Origin: an uncultured Eggerthellaceae bacterium
GTDB lineage: Bacteria; Actinomycetota; Coriobacteriia; Coriobacteriales; Eggerthellaceae
Assembly (NCBI GenBank): GCA_958452575.1
Contig: CAUDUM010000006.1
Span: 124,001-188,000, forward strand
Direction: 5' to 3'
Length of the DNA stretch: 64,000 bases
Part shown: positions 24,029 to 33,421 of the stretch, in pieces
How the letters are laid out: each line of letters opens with the position of its first letter
Position numbering within the stretch: the first letter of the stretch is position 1
The notes under the pieces: generated by a model
The model's database searches: none
Told to the model about the DNA's origin: nothing
Seen by the model: only the letters and a program-made list of their open reading frames with translations
Made by a program: the position numbers and the translations under genes

Positions 24029-25345
24029 TTACACCAGAACGTTCGGGAACAGGTTCCAGATGCCGGTCGCGGAGATCAGCGCACCAAGGATGATGCCGCC
24101 GATGGAGAAGACCAGCTGCTTGGTGACCATGCGCTCGGCCAGCTCGGCATCCGGAATGGAGCCGATGATCAGAGCGCCAGCCAGGGAGAACGGCGACATG
24201 CCGGCAGTGGAGCAGCCGCACCACACAGCGCACAGCAGGCCGACGGGGTTCAGACCCGTGGCAGCGGCGATAGCCGGAACAACCGCGTAGGCGATCGGGA
24301 ACACGACCGAGGTCATGGACGAGAACAGCGTCAGGAAGCCGCAGAAGGCAGCCAGCAGCGGGGCGATGAGCCACACGGGGAAGCCCTCCTGGCCCACGAA
24401 CGCGGCGATGGCGTCGCCCAGGCCGGCCTCGGTGGCGATGCCGACGAGGATGCACACGCCGCAGATCTGGACGATGGTGTTCACGGGGATGTGGCCGAAG
24501 ACCTTCTTCTGGTCGGCAAGGCGGATGGCCAGGCAGACCAGGGCGGCCACGATCATGACCGACTGAGGCTGGCACAGATCAGCCAGCGTCTTGAGCCAAG
24601 CGATGCCGGGGAAGAACATGCTGAACATCGTGGGCAGGAACATCAGAGCCAGCGCGATGATCATGATGGCCAGAGCGGTCTTCTGCGGACCGGTGAACGC
24701 CTCGGGCTTGGCGATCTGCTCAACCCTCTTGGCCTTGTGGCAGCCAAGGATGAAGTAGGCGATGATCAGGCAGATGATGGACATGATGATGACCGAAGCC
24801 CACTGGTACATCGTGGAGGCGAAGGCCGCATCGTGGCCGTAGCCGCCCAGGTCCTCCAGCAGGCCGACGCCGACGACACCGCCAAAGCCGTTGACCGGAT
24901 TCTGGCCGAACGCGAACGCGCCCATGCAGATGGCCACAGCGCCGATGATCGGCGACAGGCCCGCGTTAACCATCATGGGAACCACGATAGGCGCCATGAT
25001 GCCGGGGGTCGATCCGCCAGCACCCAGGATGTCGACGATGCCGGTCAGCAGGAACGCCGCGAAGGGCAGGATCTTGGCGTTGCCGCCCACCGCGTACAGC
25101 ATCTTCTTGCTGAGCAGGTCCAGCGTGCCTGTCTCGATCGCATGGCCGAACAGCAAGGCGATCGCGATCAGGAAGAACATGATGCGGATGGGCCAGAAGT
25201 TGATGATGTCGGAGACCGACATGCCCAGGCCGAGGACGCCCAGGAAGAAGGCGATGGCCATGGCGATGACGCCGATGTTGATCTTGCTGAGGTTGCCAGC
25301 GATGATGGCAATGGCAAGACCGATGATGGATAGTGCAAGAACCAT
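24029..25345 (-). CDS. MatC-like dicarboxylate carrier (SLC13/IT superfamily)
   Basis: 438 residues, about 12 membrane segments. The N-terminal part matches the MatC N-domain style: IAMAIAFFLGVLGLGMSVSDIINFWPIRIMFFLIAIALLFGHAIETGTLDLL. Later re-entrant loop signatures include GAGGSTPGIMAPIVVPMM, FGQNPVNGFGGVVG and CGCSTAGMSPFSLAGALI. MatC proteins import malonate or other dicarboxylates. It lies directly downstream of the glycyl-radical enzyme gene on the same strand (138-base gap), so it likely imports that enzyme's substrate. The start at 25345 is chosen because AGGAGGGG precedes it; the upstream GTG at 25393 has no ribosome site. Confidence 0.85.
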   Translation of the reverse strand: MVLALSIIGLAIAIIAGNLSKINIGVIAMAIAFFLGVLGLGMSVSDIINFWPIRIMFFLIAIALLFGHAIETGTLDLLSKKMLYAVGGNAKILPFAAFLLTGIVDILGAGGSTPGIMAPIVVPMMVNAGLSPIIGAVAICMGAFAFGQNPVNGFGGVVGVGLLEDLGGYGHDAAFASTMYQWASVIIMSIICLIIAYFILGCHKAKRVEQIAKPEAFTGPQKTALAIMIIALALMFLPTMFSMFFPGIAWLKTLADLCQPQSVMIVAALVCLAIRLADQKKVFGHIPVNTIVQICGVCILVGIATEAGLGDAIAAFVGQEGFPVWLIAPLLAAFCGFLTLFSSMTSVVFPIAYAVVPAIAAATGLNPVGLLCAVWCGCSTAGMSPFSLAGALIIGSIPDAELAERMVTKQLVFSIGGIILGALISATGIWNLFPNVLV

Positions 25346-25483
25346 TGTCGTAACCCCTCCTAACAAGTTACTTACAACAACACTTATCTCCACAAGAACG
25401 ATGTCGGCGGCGCGTCCCTTGGTGCGCCCCGCCGCAGCCGCCCGGTTCTAAGCTGCTGCGGCAAGGCACCGCGCCTTCGTGCG

Positions 25484-27895
25484 CTACAGCTCCTGGCTGG
25501 TGCGCTCGATGACCTCGTTCTGAATGGACTCGGGAAGGCGCGTGAAGTACGCGCTGTAGCCGGCGACGCGGACGATGAGCTCGGGATGATCCTCCGGATG
25601 CGCCTTGGCGTCCTCCATCTCCGCACGGTCGACGACGTTGAACTGCACGTGCTTGCCGCCGTGGGTCAGGTAGGTCTTGATCATGAAGCCGAGCTTCTTG
25701 AGATCGTCTTCCGTCTTCATGTTGGACGGATGGAACTTCATGTTCATCAGCGTGCCCTGGTAGCCGTCCTGGTTGACGTCCATGGCGCTCTGGAACACCG
25801 CCAGCGGGCCGCGGACATCCTGACCATGGTCGGGCGACAGCGAGGCGTCGGCGAGGATCTCGCCGCCCTTGCGGCCATCCGCCGTGGCGCCGGTCACCGC
25901 GCCGCCGGGCTGATGCGCCGAGATGGAGATAGCGTTGGGCTTGAGGGAGTCGCCGTACACGCAAGGCAGCGTGTAGCAGGTGTCGCTGAACAGCTGGTAG
26001 ACCTCAGCCACCATGTCGTCGACTTCCTTGATGTTGTTGCCGTACTTGGGCTGCGCTTTGAAGTCGGCCTGCATCTCCTCATAGCCCTCCCAGTCGGCGT
26101 CGAGCGCATCGAGCAGCTGGGCCATGGTGTACTTCTTCTCGTCGAACACGAGCTTCTTCATCGCGTACAGGGCGTTGCCGGTGTTCACGCCGCCGACCGC
26201 GCCGAGCACGGCGCCGTTCTCAAACTGGAAGCGGCGGTCGAACATGTCGTGGCCGCACTTGACGCCGTCCTTCATGAGGGCGGAGCGGAACACGTCGGGG
26301 AACAGGTCGCGCTCGGCGATCATCTCGACGTTCTCGCGCTCGTTGGCCATGCGCATGAGGTAGCGGATCTCGTCGTAGATGGCCTCCTTGACCTCCTCGA
26401 AGGTCTGCATCTCGCGCGGATCGCCCTCGGTCTTGCCGACGACCTCGTTGGTGTAGCGGCACAGACCCTTGTGCAGCGCGATGTCCATCGCCTGCGGGAT
26501 GATGAAGAACACGGCGACCTGCGTGCGGGTGAGCGCGGGGACGTTGCCGTCGACGCAGCCGGTGGCGCAGTAGCCGCGGGCGTCCTCCAGCGACAGGCTG
26601 TTCTCCTCGCTCATACCGTGGAAGAAGTTGATGTAGGACTCGTCGCCCAGGAAGGCGGGCATGCCCAGGCCGGTCTTGACGCACTCGAGCGCCTTGAGCA
26701 TGAACTTCTCGGGCGTGCCCTCATGCACGCGCACGGTGACGGTGTGATGCGGCACATGCGTGTCGATCGCGGCATCGAGCACCAGGTAGGACAGCTCGTT
26801 GGTGGCATCGGAGCCATCGGGGTTCTGGCCGCCGATGGTCATGTTGTACCACTTGGCCATGCCGGCGTTCTTGGCGCGGTTCGCCTTGCCCGACACGCGG
26901 TTGAGCTTCATGTTCTTGATGCGGATGATCTCCAGGAGCTCGAGCACCTCCTCGTCGGTGATGCGGCCCTCGTCGATGTCCTTGCGGTAGAACGGGTACA
27001 TGTACTGGTCGAAGCGGCCGATGGTGGACGTCGGGGACGGGCACACCATCAGGAACGTGAACCAGAAGGACTGGCAGGCCTCGCGGAAGGTCTCGGCGGG
27101 CTCGTAGGGCACCTTGCGGCAGATGCGCGCCATCTCGAGCAGCTCGGCCTTGCGGGTCTCGTCGGCCTCGTCGGCAGCCATCTGCTCGGCCAGGTCGGCG
27201 TAGCGGTTCGCCAGGCGCACCCACGCCTCGAACACGATGATGACGCCTTCCCAGTAGTTGCGCTTGTCAACGGCGTCCAGCGACTCGTAGCGCAGGTCGG
27301 CCAGGCACTGCTTTGCCTCCTCGATGATGCCCTTGGCGCCCTCGTTGAGGATCTTGGCAAAGTCGACGCACACCAGCGCGAAGCCGGGGCCCAGGCCGTA
27401 GCCGGACATCGCGAAGCCGCCGCCGGAGCCCTGCTTGCGGTCCTTCCAAGGCGGCAGGATCACGCCGGACTTCATGAACGAGAACAGGCGGTCGTTCATG
27501 CCCAGGCTCTTGGACATGGCGTCCACCAGGTTGGAGTTGGCGGTGTTGCCCGCGAAGCGCTCGTTGAGCTCGTAAAGCTCCTTCTCGTCCTCGGGGTCGA
27601 TGGTGTAGATCTCGCTCTTGAGCGACTCGACCTCGTCTTTGGTCCACACGCCGTACTCGTACTGCATCTCCAGGCCGAAGGGCTTGCTGGCGCCGGAGCC
27701 GCACAGCAGGTCGTCGGGCTCGATGAAGATGGTCATGTTGTCCAGGATGTGGGCATGGAGCTTGGCGCGGCGCAGAAGCGTCGGCTCGCCGGCGGTCTCG
27801 TCCAGAGACTCGTTTGCCAAGCGGAAGAACTCCACGCACAACGGGTACTTGTTGACGCGCAGAGCATCCTTCATGCGTTTGATTCGCTCGTTCAA
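25484..27895 (-). CDS. Glycyl-radical enzyme, pyruvate-formate-lyase-like, unknown substrate
   Basis: 803 residues. The C-terminal glycyl-radical loop is IVRVAGYSAYF (radical Gly779). The active-site cysteine loop reads YCATGCVDGNVP (Cys447). Most dehydratase, decarboxylase and C-N/C-S lyase members have GCVE; here Asp449 replaces the catalytic Glu. Other family landmarks are GRFDQYMYPFYRKDI (~293-306) and AHQPGGAVTGATADGRKGGE (~660-679). The fold is anaerobic and dies in oxygen; it needs a radical-SAM activase, present at 33568. The start is a TTG with AAGGAGG 9 bases upstream; the first ATG (27874) is too far from that site. Neighbours (dicarboxylate carrier, CoA-transferases, thioesterase) suggest a carboxylate substrate; which one is not determinable. 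Confidence 0.93.
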   Translation of the reverse strand: MNERIKRMKDALRVNKYPLCVEFFRLANESLDETAGEPTLLRRAKLHAHILDNMTIFIEPDDLLCGSGASKPFGLEMQYEYGVWTKDEVESLKSEIYTIDPEDEKELYELNERFAGNTANSNLVDAMSKSLGMNDRLFSFMKSGVILPPWKDRKQGSGGGFAMSGYGLGPGFALVCVDFAKILNEGAKGIIEEAKQCLADLRYESLDAVDKRNYWEGVIIVFEAWVRLANRYADLAEQMAADEADETRKAELLEMARICRKVPYEPAETFREACQSFWFTFLMVCPSPTSTIGRFDQYMYPFYRKDIDEGRITDEEVLELLEIIRIKNMKLNRVSGKANRAKNAGMAKWYNMTIGGQNPDGSDATNELSYLVLDAAIDTHVPHHTVTVRVHEGTPEKFMLKALECVKTGLGMPAFLGDESYINFFHGMSEENSLSLEDARGYCATGCVDGNVPALTRTQVAVFFIIPQAMDIALHKGLCRYTNEVVGKTEGDPREMQTFEEVKEAIYDEIRYLMRMANERENVEMIAERDLFPDVFRSALMKDGVKCGHDMFDRRFQFENGAVLGAVGGVNTGNALYAMKKLVFDEKKYTMAQLLDALDADWEGYEEMQADFKAQPKYGNNIKEVDDMVAEVYQLFSDTCYTLPCVYGDSLKPNAISISAHQPGGAVTGATADGRKGGEILADASLSPDHGQDVRGPLAVFQSAMDVNQDGYQGTLMNMKFHPSNMKTEDDLKKLGFMIKTYLTHGGKHVQFNVVDRAEMEDAKAHPEDHPELIVRVAGYSAYFTRLPESIQNEVIERTSQEL

Positions 27896-28070
27896 GGTTG
27901 CACTCCTCCTTCATTGCGCCTTCCCAACGCGCATCCTGATCGGTTGGCGCGGTTCGCCTCGGCGCGGCACGCGAACTTGATTGACGCTGAGGAATTAATA
28001 CCGCGCGCCTCGGTGTGGAGACAAGATGGAGAGCCGTTTTGCGTGCGGTGCGCCCTCCGGCGGAACCCTC

Positions 28071-28089
28071 AATGTGCGGTGCGCACATT
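28071..28089. promoter_or_regulatory. 7-5-7 palindrome in the GRE/PucR divergent region
   Basis: AATGTGC-GGTGC-GCACATT, a perfect 7-bp dyad with a 5-base centre, within the 417-base divergent gap (27896-28312) between the glycyl-radical enzyme and the PucR-type regulator. It is a good operator candidate. No other element stands out in the gap. Confidence 0.5.
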
Positions 28090-28312
28090 CTTGCCGTCCC
28101 GCGATCGGAATCGGCCGCGACAGGCTGAAACACCGCCGTCCATCGCTTAAAATATTTGCCGCGAAGCGGCAAAACGCAAACCCCGGCCCGCGTTTCGTAG
28201 CGACGATCGCCCTGATGACATGGCAGGAAACGCCCCGCGAAGCGGCCGGAGCGAAGGTCCCGATGATCTTCGCGCTATGCATCCCGCAACCACCCAGGAG
28301 GTGCCCACGCGC

Positions 28313-29851
28313 ATGGTCAACGTTCGCTATCTGCTTGATTTATTCGCAAATGAAGCACGTCGGACGGTGCTCCTTCCCGGATGGCGGCGCAGGCCGGGCT
28401 ACCTCGAGCTCGTGGAGCCCAAAGACCGATACTCTGCCGATCCCGTGCACCTTGCCGGCAAGGGAATGGAGGTCCCCGCCGACGCGACGGCCGAAGACGG
28501 AACGGTGTTCGTCCTGTGCGACGGCATCGACTCCCCCGTCCCCGACGGGGCGTCCGCGATCTACCTTGACGCGCCCCTCGCCTCGGTTAACAACGCCATC
28601 CTGGCATCCATCGCGCGCGCAGCCGAATGGAGCAGGCTCTTCTACGGCCTGAAGGACGGCTCGGATTTCCAGACCATCGTGGAGAAGACCGCCGACGCCG
28701 CGGAAGCGTTCACGCTTCTGGTCGGCAGAAGCGGCACGGTGCTGGCGAATTCCCGCACCAAGCACGCCTCCTGCATCTCCGATGACAGGTCGGTTGACAG
28801 CGTCGCCCAAGCGGTCCTGCGCGGCGCGGCGGGCGAAGATCCCTTCTGGAGCCTGCAGATCGAAGAGGGCATCACTCTGTGGTGCGAGCGCATCGTCCAC
28901 CCCGACGGAGCGAGCAGCGTCCTGGCCATCGAGGACGTCGACGGCGCCATCGACCGCGAGACGATATGCTGCCTGGCCTCCAAGACGCTCGGCAAGATCC
29001 TGCTTGCCCAAAGCGTCGAGGCGCTCAACGAGGAGATGCAGCTGTTCTGCAAATGCTGGCAGGGCATCATGGACCGCACCTACGCGACCAACGACGAGGT
29101 GCGCGACGCGCTGTCCCGCCTGCCCTACCAGGTGCACGATTTCGCGTCGATCGCGGTGCTCACATTCCCGCGCCACCGCGGAACGGTTGACTTCCGGGAC
29201 ATCTTCATCCAGCTCAGAAGGCTGTTCCCGCGTGAGAACATCACGCTTTACGAGCACGACGTCGTGATCCTGCTCAGCCAGGGAGAGCGCAGCTTCCGCC
29301 CCAACTTCACATCCGTCGACACCAACCACCTGACCAAGATCCTCAAGGACAACGACGGCATGATGGCGATCAGCTCCAAAACGCGCCGCGTGGACGACCT
29401 GCCCTCGCTGTACTACCTGGCCAAACGCACGGCGCTTTTGGCGATGGCGCTGGGGTACAAGGACGCCGAGGAAAGCCGCATCGTGTACTACGAGGACTAC
29501 AGCATCTACTGTATCATCGACCTGGCGGTCAAGCAGTACTTGAAAAACCCCGTCAACGACGACGTGGTGTACCTGGTGCATTCGGCGGTCATCCAGCTGA
29601 CGCGCTATGACGCCGAGCACCACACCAACTTGCGCGATGTGCTCTACCACTACCTGATGTGCGACCGCAACCTGGTCAAGACGGCGTCGGCCACCTATAT
29701 GCACCGCAACACGGTGCTCAACAAGATCAACAAGATCACCAGCATGCTGGACCTGGATCTGGAGGACCCCAACCTCAGGCAGAAACTCATCCTGTCCTGC
29801 CAGGTGATCCTCTACATCGAGCGCGCGATGAACCGCTCGCTCAACCTATAG
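28313..29851 (+). CDS. PucR/CdaR-type transcriptional regulator
   Basis: About 512 residues. The C-terminus carries the PucR helix-turn-helix: DVLYHYLMCDRNLVKTASATYMHRNTVLNKINKITSMLDLDLEDPNLRQKLILSCQ. The first ~300 residues are a sensor region typical of this family (N-terminal PucR-like/GAF-like segment, then a GGDEF-like central domain without catalytic motifs). It is transcribed divergently from the glycyl-radical enzyme and is the obvious candidate regulator of the cluster. ATG 28313 is used: AGGAGG lies 11 bases upstream, slightly long. The open frame starts at 28220 but its first 31 codons are not protein-like. A relic of a close paralogue is at 43423. Confidence 0.85.
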   Translation: MVNVRYLLDLFANEARRTVLLPGWRRRPGYLELVEPKDRYSADPVHLAGKGMEVPADATAEDGTVFVLCDGIDSPVPDGASAIYLDAPLASVNNAILASIARAAEWSRLFYGLKDGSDFQTIVEKTADAAEAFTLLVGRSGTVLANSRTKHASCISDDRSVDSVAQAVLRGAAGEDPFWSLQIEEGITLWCERIVHPDGASSVLAIEDVDGAIDRETICCLASKTLGKILLAQSVEALNEEMQLFCKCWQGIMDRTYATNDEVRDALSRLPYQVHDFASIAVLTFPRHRGTVDFRDIFIQLRRLFPRENITLYEHDVVILLSQGERSFRPNFTSVDTNHLTKILKDNDGMMAISSKTRRVDDLPSLYYLAKRTALLAMALGYKDAEESRIVYYEDYSIYCIIDLAVKQYLKNPVNDDVVYLVHSAVIQLTRYDAEHHTNLRDVLYHYLMCDRNLVKTASATYMHRNTVLNKINKITSMLDLDLEDPNLRQKLILSCQVILYIERAMNRSLNL

Positions 29852-29879
29852 GAGCCGAGCTCCAACCCATTAGACGCAC

Positions 29880-29913
29880 GAGGGCCCGCCGTCCATGGAA
29901 ACGGCGGGCCCTC
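29880..29913. terminator. Bidirectional terminator between PucR and DUF4125 genes
   Basis: Perfect 13-bp stem GAGGGCCCGCCGT / ACGGCGGGCCCTC with an 8-base loop, between two convergent stop codons. Confidence 0.85.
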
Positions 29914-29935
29914 GCCCTTGAAGGTGCCGCGGCAG

Positions 29936-30592
29936 CTACATGCGCTGGTTCAAAGGATCATCGTGGTAGCAGCAGCGGGTGCTGTAGGCGAGCACGCGCT
30001 CCGCCTCGGCGAGCGAGCCGTAGCCCTGCTGGCGGGCGGTGTTCTCCTGCGTGGTGAGGTAGAGGTTCTCCCCCGCCGCGTCGGCCTCGTCGTAGCGCTC
30101 GGCGATCAGCTCGAGCGTGCGCGGGCTGTAGGTCTGCAGCTCGCAGTAGTCATACGTCTCGAGCGAGGTGTCCCTGTCGCTGTCCTCGTTGGAGTGCAAC
30201 GGGCGACCGGCGCCGCACACGAACGGGTATTCCTCGCGCGCCTCCTCGACCCACTCGACCATGCGGTCGGTCAGATGACGCGCCAGCGCGCGCGTGCCCT
30301 CCTCGACCTGGGGGAGCAGAGGCTTGAGCTTCTCGTACTCCTCGGGCTCGGTGAACTCCATCATGCGCGCGTACTTCTCCATCATGGGGTTGCGCCCCTG
30401 GGCGCGGCACTGCGCCAGGTCGTCGAGCAGCGACCGCACGATCTCGTCGCTCCACGCCAGCGCCTGGCTGCTGCGCATCACCTTGAATGTGCGCCAGTCG
30501 TCTTGGCACGACGCGCGGCCGTTCTCGCCCTTCACCTTTTGGAAGAACTCCCACTCCTCCTCGACCAAACGATCGACCAGCTGCTGATCCAT
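29936..30592 (-). CDS. DUF4125 family protein
   Basis: 218 residues, soluble. It matches the DUF4125 pattern by its N-terminal VEEEWEFFQKVKGENGRASCQDDWRTFKVMRSSQ and central NPMMEKYARMMEFTEPEEYEKLK, with SLETYDYCELQTYSPRTLELIAERYDEADAAGENLYL near the C-terminus. No enzymatic function is established for the family. It lies 67 bases downstream of a DUF4037 gene on the same strand; the two families often occur together in gut anaerobes, implying a shared process. The ATG at 30592 follows a purine-rich AGGGGGAAG. Placement inside the glycyl-radical cluster may be coincidental. Confidence 0.8.
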   Translation of the reverse strand: MDQQLVDRLVEEEWEFFQKVKGENGRASCQDDWRTFKVMRSSQALAWSDEIVRSLLDDLAQCRAQGRNPMMEKYARMMEFTEPEEYEKLKPLLPQVEEGTRALARHLTDRMVEWVEEAREEYPFVCGAGRPLHSNEDSDRDTSLETYDYCELQTYSPRTLELIAERYDEADAAGENLYLTTQENTARQQGYGSLAEAERVLAYSTRCCYHDDPLNQRM

Positions 30593-30659
30593 AGCCGCTT
30601 CCCCCTCTCCCGTCGTCCGTAGATGCACGGTTTTGCTACTATTTTTGTCACATATAGGT

Positions 30660-31589
30660 TTACACCGTATGCACGAGCAAAGGCAACCCCCTTAATGCAT
30701 CGTTGTACACAGCGCCCTGAACCTCCCGGGCGCATGCGAGCAAAAAGCCCCCTCCGTCAGAGCGGGCGAGTCCGGCGGCGCGCAACGCCTCGATGAGAAG
30801 CGCGCCGGCCTCCTCGACCACCCCACCTTGCGCAAGGGGGTCGCCCGACGCCATGCGCGTCACAAGGTCCGCCAGCTGCGGCGCCGGATCGGGCAGCTGC
30901 GCCATCGTGCGGTTGGCCCATTTGTAGTATGGGCGGTAGCGCCGCGCTAACAGGAACATCGCCGCCTGGGCGTTGTCGATGAAGCGGAACAGCGCCGCAA
31001 ACGCCGCCGCTGCGTCGCCACGCTCGACGCAGCGGGGGTAGTTGTACTGCCCCGCCTGCGACGCCAGCGCGCAGCGTGCCGCCAGCTTCTTCAGGCGGAT
31101 GTCTTCGGGATAGAACGCCAGAAGCTCTTGGCGAAACGCCGTGAACGCGCCCGCCCCGTCCTCGAACACGCGCCCGTCGGTGCAGGTGGCAAGCGCCTCA
31201 TCGTCGAGCGCCATCCACTGCCCCACCGTGCGCGGCGGCTCGTCGAGTCCGATGAAGCGCCGATAGAACGCGCCGATCTCAAAGACGCCCACGCGTCCCG
31301 CCCCTTCGGGCTGCTCGACGCGCTCGAAGCCCTCGAAGCGCCGGGGAAGGCGGTCGTAGGCGTCTTGCAGGGCGCCTCCCCACCGCGCATGATCCTCGGC
31401 CGTCAGCCACACGCAGAAGCCCGGACCCCAGTCGTGGTCGCGCGAGATCCCGTCGTCGAACCCGAAGCACTCAGACCCCTCGCCCACCAGCCCGACCGCC
31501 CAACGGCACGCCGTCTCGGGGCATGCGGCGGCAAGGGCGGGGCGCCCCACTTGGTTCCAATATCGTTCCGACAGCTCAAGTCCCTGCAT
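30660..31589 (-). CDS. DUF4037 family protein (nucleotidyltransferase-like)
   Basis: 309 residues. The segment GEGSECFGFDDGISRDHDWGPGFCVWL (~36-62) is the DUF4037 hallmark and resembles a nucleotidyltransferase GS...D-x-D active site. The DIRLKKLAARCALASQAGQYNYPRC stretch and a helical C-terminus follow. The biochemical activity of the family is not established; a minimal nucleotidyltransferase role is inferred. AGGGGGG lies 5 bases before the ATG. Downstream DUF4125 is probably co-transcribed. A terminator at 31607-31645 isolates it from the CoA-transferase gene upstream, so it likely has its own promoter within that short gap. Confidence 0.8.
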   Translation of the reverse strand: MQGLELSERYWNQVGRPALAAACPETACRWAVGLVGEGSECFGFDDGISRDHDWGPGFCVWLTAEDHARWGGALQDAYDRLPRRFEGFERVEQPEGAGRVGVFEIGAFYRRFIGLDEPPRTVGQWMALDDEALATCTDGRVFEDGAGAFTAFRQELLAFYPEDIRLKKLAARCALASQAGQYNYPRCVERGDAAAAFAALFRFIDNAQAAMFLLARRYRPYYKWANRTMAQLPDPAPQLADLVTRMASGDPLAQGGVVEEAGALLIEALRAAGLARSDGGGFLLACAREVQGAVYNDALRGLPLLVHTV

Positions 31590-31606
31590 GGATCCCCCCT
31601 CGAAAA

Positions 31607-31645
31607 GCGAGTGCCCGCGCCGCAGCTGCGGACACGGGCACTCGC
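31607..31645 (-). terminator. Terminator of the class I CoA-transferase gene
   Basis: Perfect 11-bp stem GCGAGTGCCCG / CGGGCACTCGC enclosing a small CGCAG/CTGCG hairpin; TTTTCGAGG follows on the minus strand. Begins 23 bases after the stop. Confidence 0.85.
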
Positions 31646-31668
31646 GTCAGCGGTCCAACCCTTCCCGG

Positions 31669-33231
31669 CTAGTCCTCCAGGAAGTCGCCCAGCTTACCCC
31701 ACTTCTCCTGGAAGATGTCGGGGTTCATCAGCTTCAGGTCGGACGAAATCTCGGGACGGAAGCCCATATGGGCGAGCACGTCCTTCTCCATGTCGATGCC
31801 CGGGGCGATCTCGATGAGCGTGACCTTGCCGTCGATCAGCTTGAACACGGCGCGCTCGGTGACGTAGAGGACCGTCTGGTCGGGGCGCGCGTACTGGCCG
31901 GCAAAGGTGATCTGCTCAACCTCGTCGACGAACTTGGCAGCGGTGCCCTCCTCGTCGATGACCAGCTTGCCGTCCTCGATGTGCTCCTTGGCCTTGGCCA
32001 TGAAGGTGCCGGCGAAGACGATCTTCTTGGCGCTGTTGGTGATGTCGATGAATCCGCCGGGGCCGGTGGGACGGTTGCCGAACTTGGAGACGTTCAGATT
32101 GCCGTGCTTGTCGGCTTGGGCCAGACCCAGGAAGGTGATGTCGACGCCGCCGCCGTCGATGAAGTCGAACATGTCGTTGTGCACCATGATGCACTCGGCG
32201 TTGTAGTTGCTGCCGAAGTTGGGCAGGGCCGCGGGCACGCCGCCCACGCCGCCGGCCTCAGCGACGATGGTGATCTCGTCGGTGTAGCCCTCCTCGGACA
32301 CGATGGCCGACACGTCGGCGGGGATGCCCACGCCCACGTTGCCCACGGCGCCCTTGCGGACCTCCATCGCGGCACGGCGGCAGATGATCTTGCGCGGCGA
32401 CAGGTCGAGCACAGGCAGCTCGGAGAGCGGCTTCTTCAGGCCGCCGGAGAACGACGGGTCGTAGTACACGCCCTCGGTCTGCCAGCAGGCGTCCTGGCTG
32501 GTGGCCTGGACCACGTAGTCGACCAGGATGCCGGGGATGCGCACGTCCTTGGGGTTGAGCGTGCCCTTCTTGGCCAGGTACTCGACCTGCACGATGACGA
32601 TGCCGCCGGAGTTGTGGGCGGCGGTGGCCACGGCCAGGCCCTCGTTCATGACGCTCTCATGCGAGAAGGAGATGTTGCCGTTCTCGTCTGCCACGGTGCC
32701 GCGCAGCAGCGCGACGCCCAGCGGGAAGCTCTTGTAGAACAGGTACTCCTCGCCCTGGAACTCGATGAGCTCCACCAGGTCCTCGGTGGTGACCTCGTTC
32801 ATCTTGCCGCCCTCGACGCGCGGATCGACGAACGTGCCCAGGCCCACCTTGGTCATGAGGCCGGGACGGCCCGCGGCGATCTCGCGCCACAGGTTGACGA
32901 TGACGCCCTGCGGCAGGCAGTGGCAGTGGATCTTGTTCTCGAGCACCAGCTTGCACAGCGCGAAAGCCGAGCCGATGTGAGCGCCTGACCAATGCGTGAC
33001 CAGACCGGGGCCGGCCTCGCCCAGATGCGTGACGCCGCGCTCCTTCCAGTCACCCATCGCGCAGCCCTGCTTCAGGTTCAAGTTGCAGGGATGGCCCGTC
33101 TCCGCGAAGCTGTCGCGGATCGCGATGGAGATCTCCTCGGGCCAGCCCGACAGACCCATGCCGGCAAGGCCTACGGTCGCGCCGTCGGGGATGAGCTTTG
33201 CCGCCTCCTCGGCAGTGATGAACTTCGCCAT
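31669..33231 (-). CDS. Class I CoA-transferase (propionate/acetoacetate CoA-transferase type)
   Basis: 520 residues, single-chain fusion of the A and B halves. The N-half has DGATVGLAGMGLSGWPEEI and LPQGVIVNLWREIAAGRPGLMTKVGLGTFVDPR; the C-half has the glutamate that forms the CoA thioester intermediate in TIVAEAGGVGGVPAALPNFG (EAGGVGG). The length matches propionate CoA-transferases. It exchanges CoA between short-chain acids, probably to activate the product or substrate of the neighbouring glycyl-radical enzyme (inference). AAGGAGG lies 6 bases before the ATG. It is divergent from the activase gene, with a palindrome between them. Confidence 0.92.
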   Translation of the reverse strand: MAKFITAEEAAKLIPDGATVGLAGMGLSGWPEEISIAIRDSFAETGHPCNLNLKQGCAMGDWKERGVTHLGEAGPGLVTHWSGAHIGSAFALCKLVLENKIHCHCLPQGVIVNLWREIAAGRPGLMTKVGLGTFVDPRVEGGKMNEVTTEDLVELIEFQGEEYLFYKSFPLGVALLRGTVADENGNISFSHESVMNEGLAVATAAHNSGGIVIVQVEYLAKKGTLNPKDVRIPGILVDYVVQATSQDACWQTEGVYYDPSFSGGLKKPLSELPVLDLSPRKIICRRAAMEVRKGAVGNVGVGIPADVSAIVSEEGYTDEITIVAEAGGVGGVPAALPNFGSNYNAECIMVHNDMFDFIDGGGVDITFLGLAQADKHGNLNVSKFGNRPTGPGGFIDITNSAKKIVFAGTFMAKAKEHIEDGKLVIDEEGTAAKFVDEVEQITFAGQYARPDQTVLYVTERAVFKLIDGKVTLIEIAPGIDMEKDVLAHMGFRPEISSDLKLMNPDIFQEKWGKLGDFLED

Positions 33232-33421
33232 CGATTACCTCCTTATATGGATACAGAATGTGGCGGTCCTCTGCAGACGCGCCTTGGCGGCAGGCGCCCT
33301 CCCCTGCGTCTCCGCCGGCGGTTGGGTCGTCTGCGCCGCTCCACCGTTGCACTATAAGTCTAGCACCGGCCAGACGCACCGCACCGCACCGTCACGACAA
33401 TAAACTCTGTGCATTCATAAC

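Noticed and set aside
25586..28150. 854-codon open frame on the plus strand
   Set aside because: Antisense shadow of the glycyl-radical enzyme gene.
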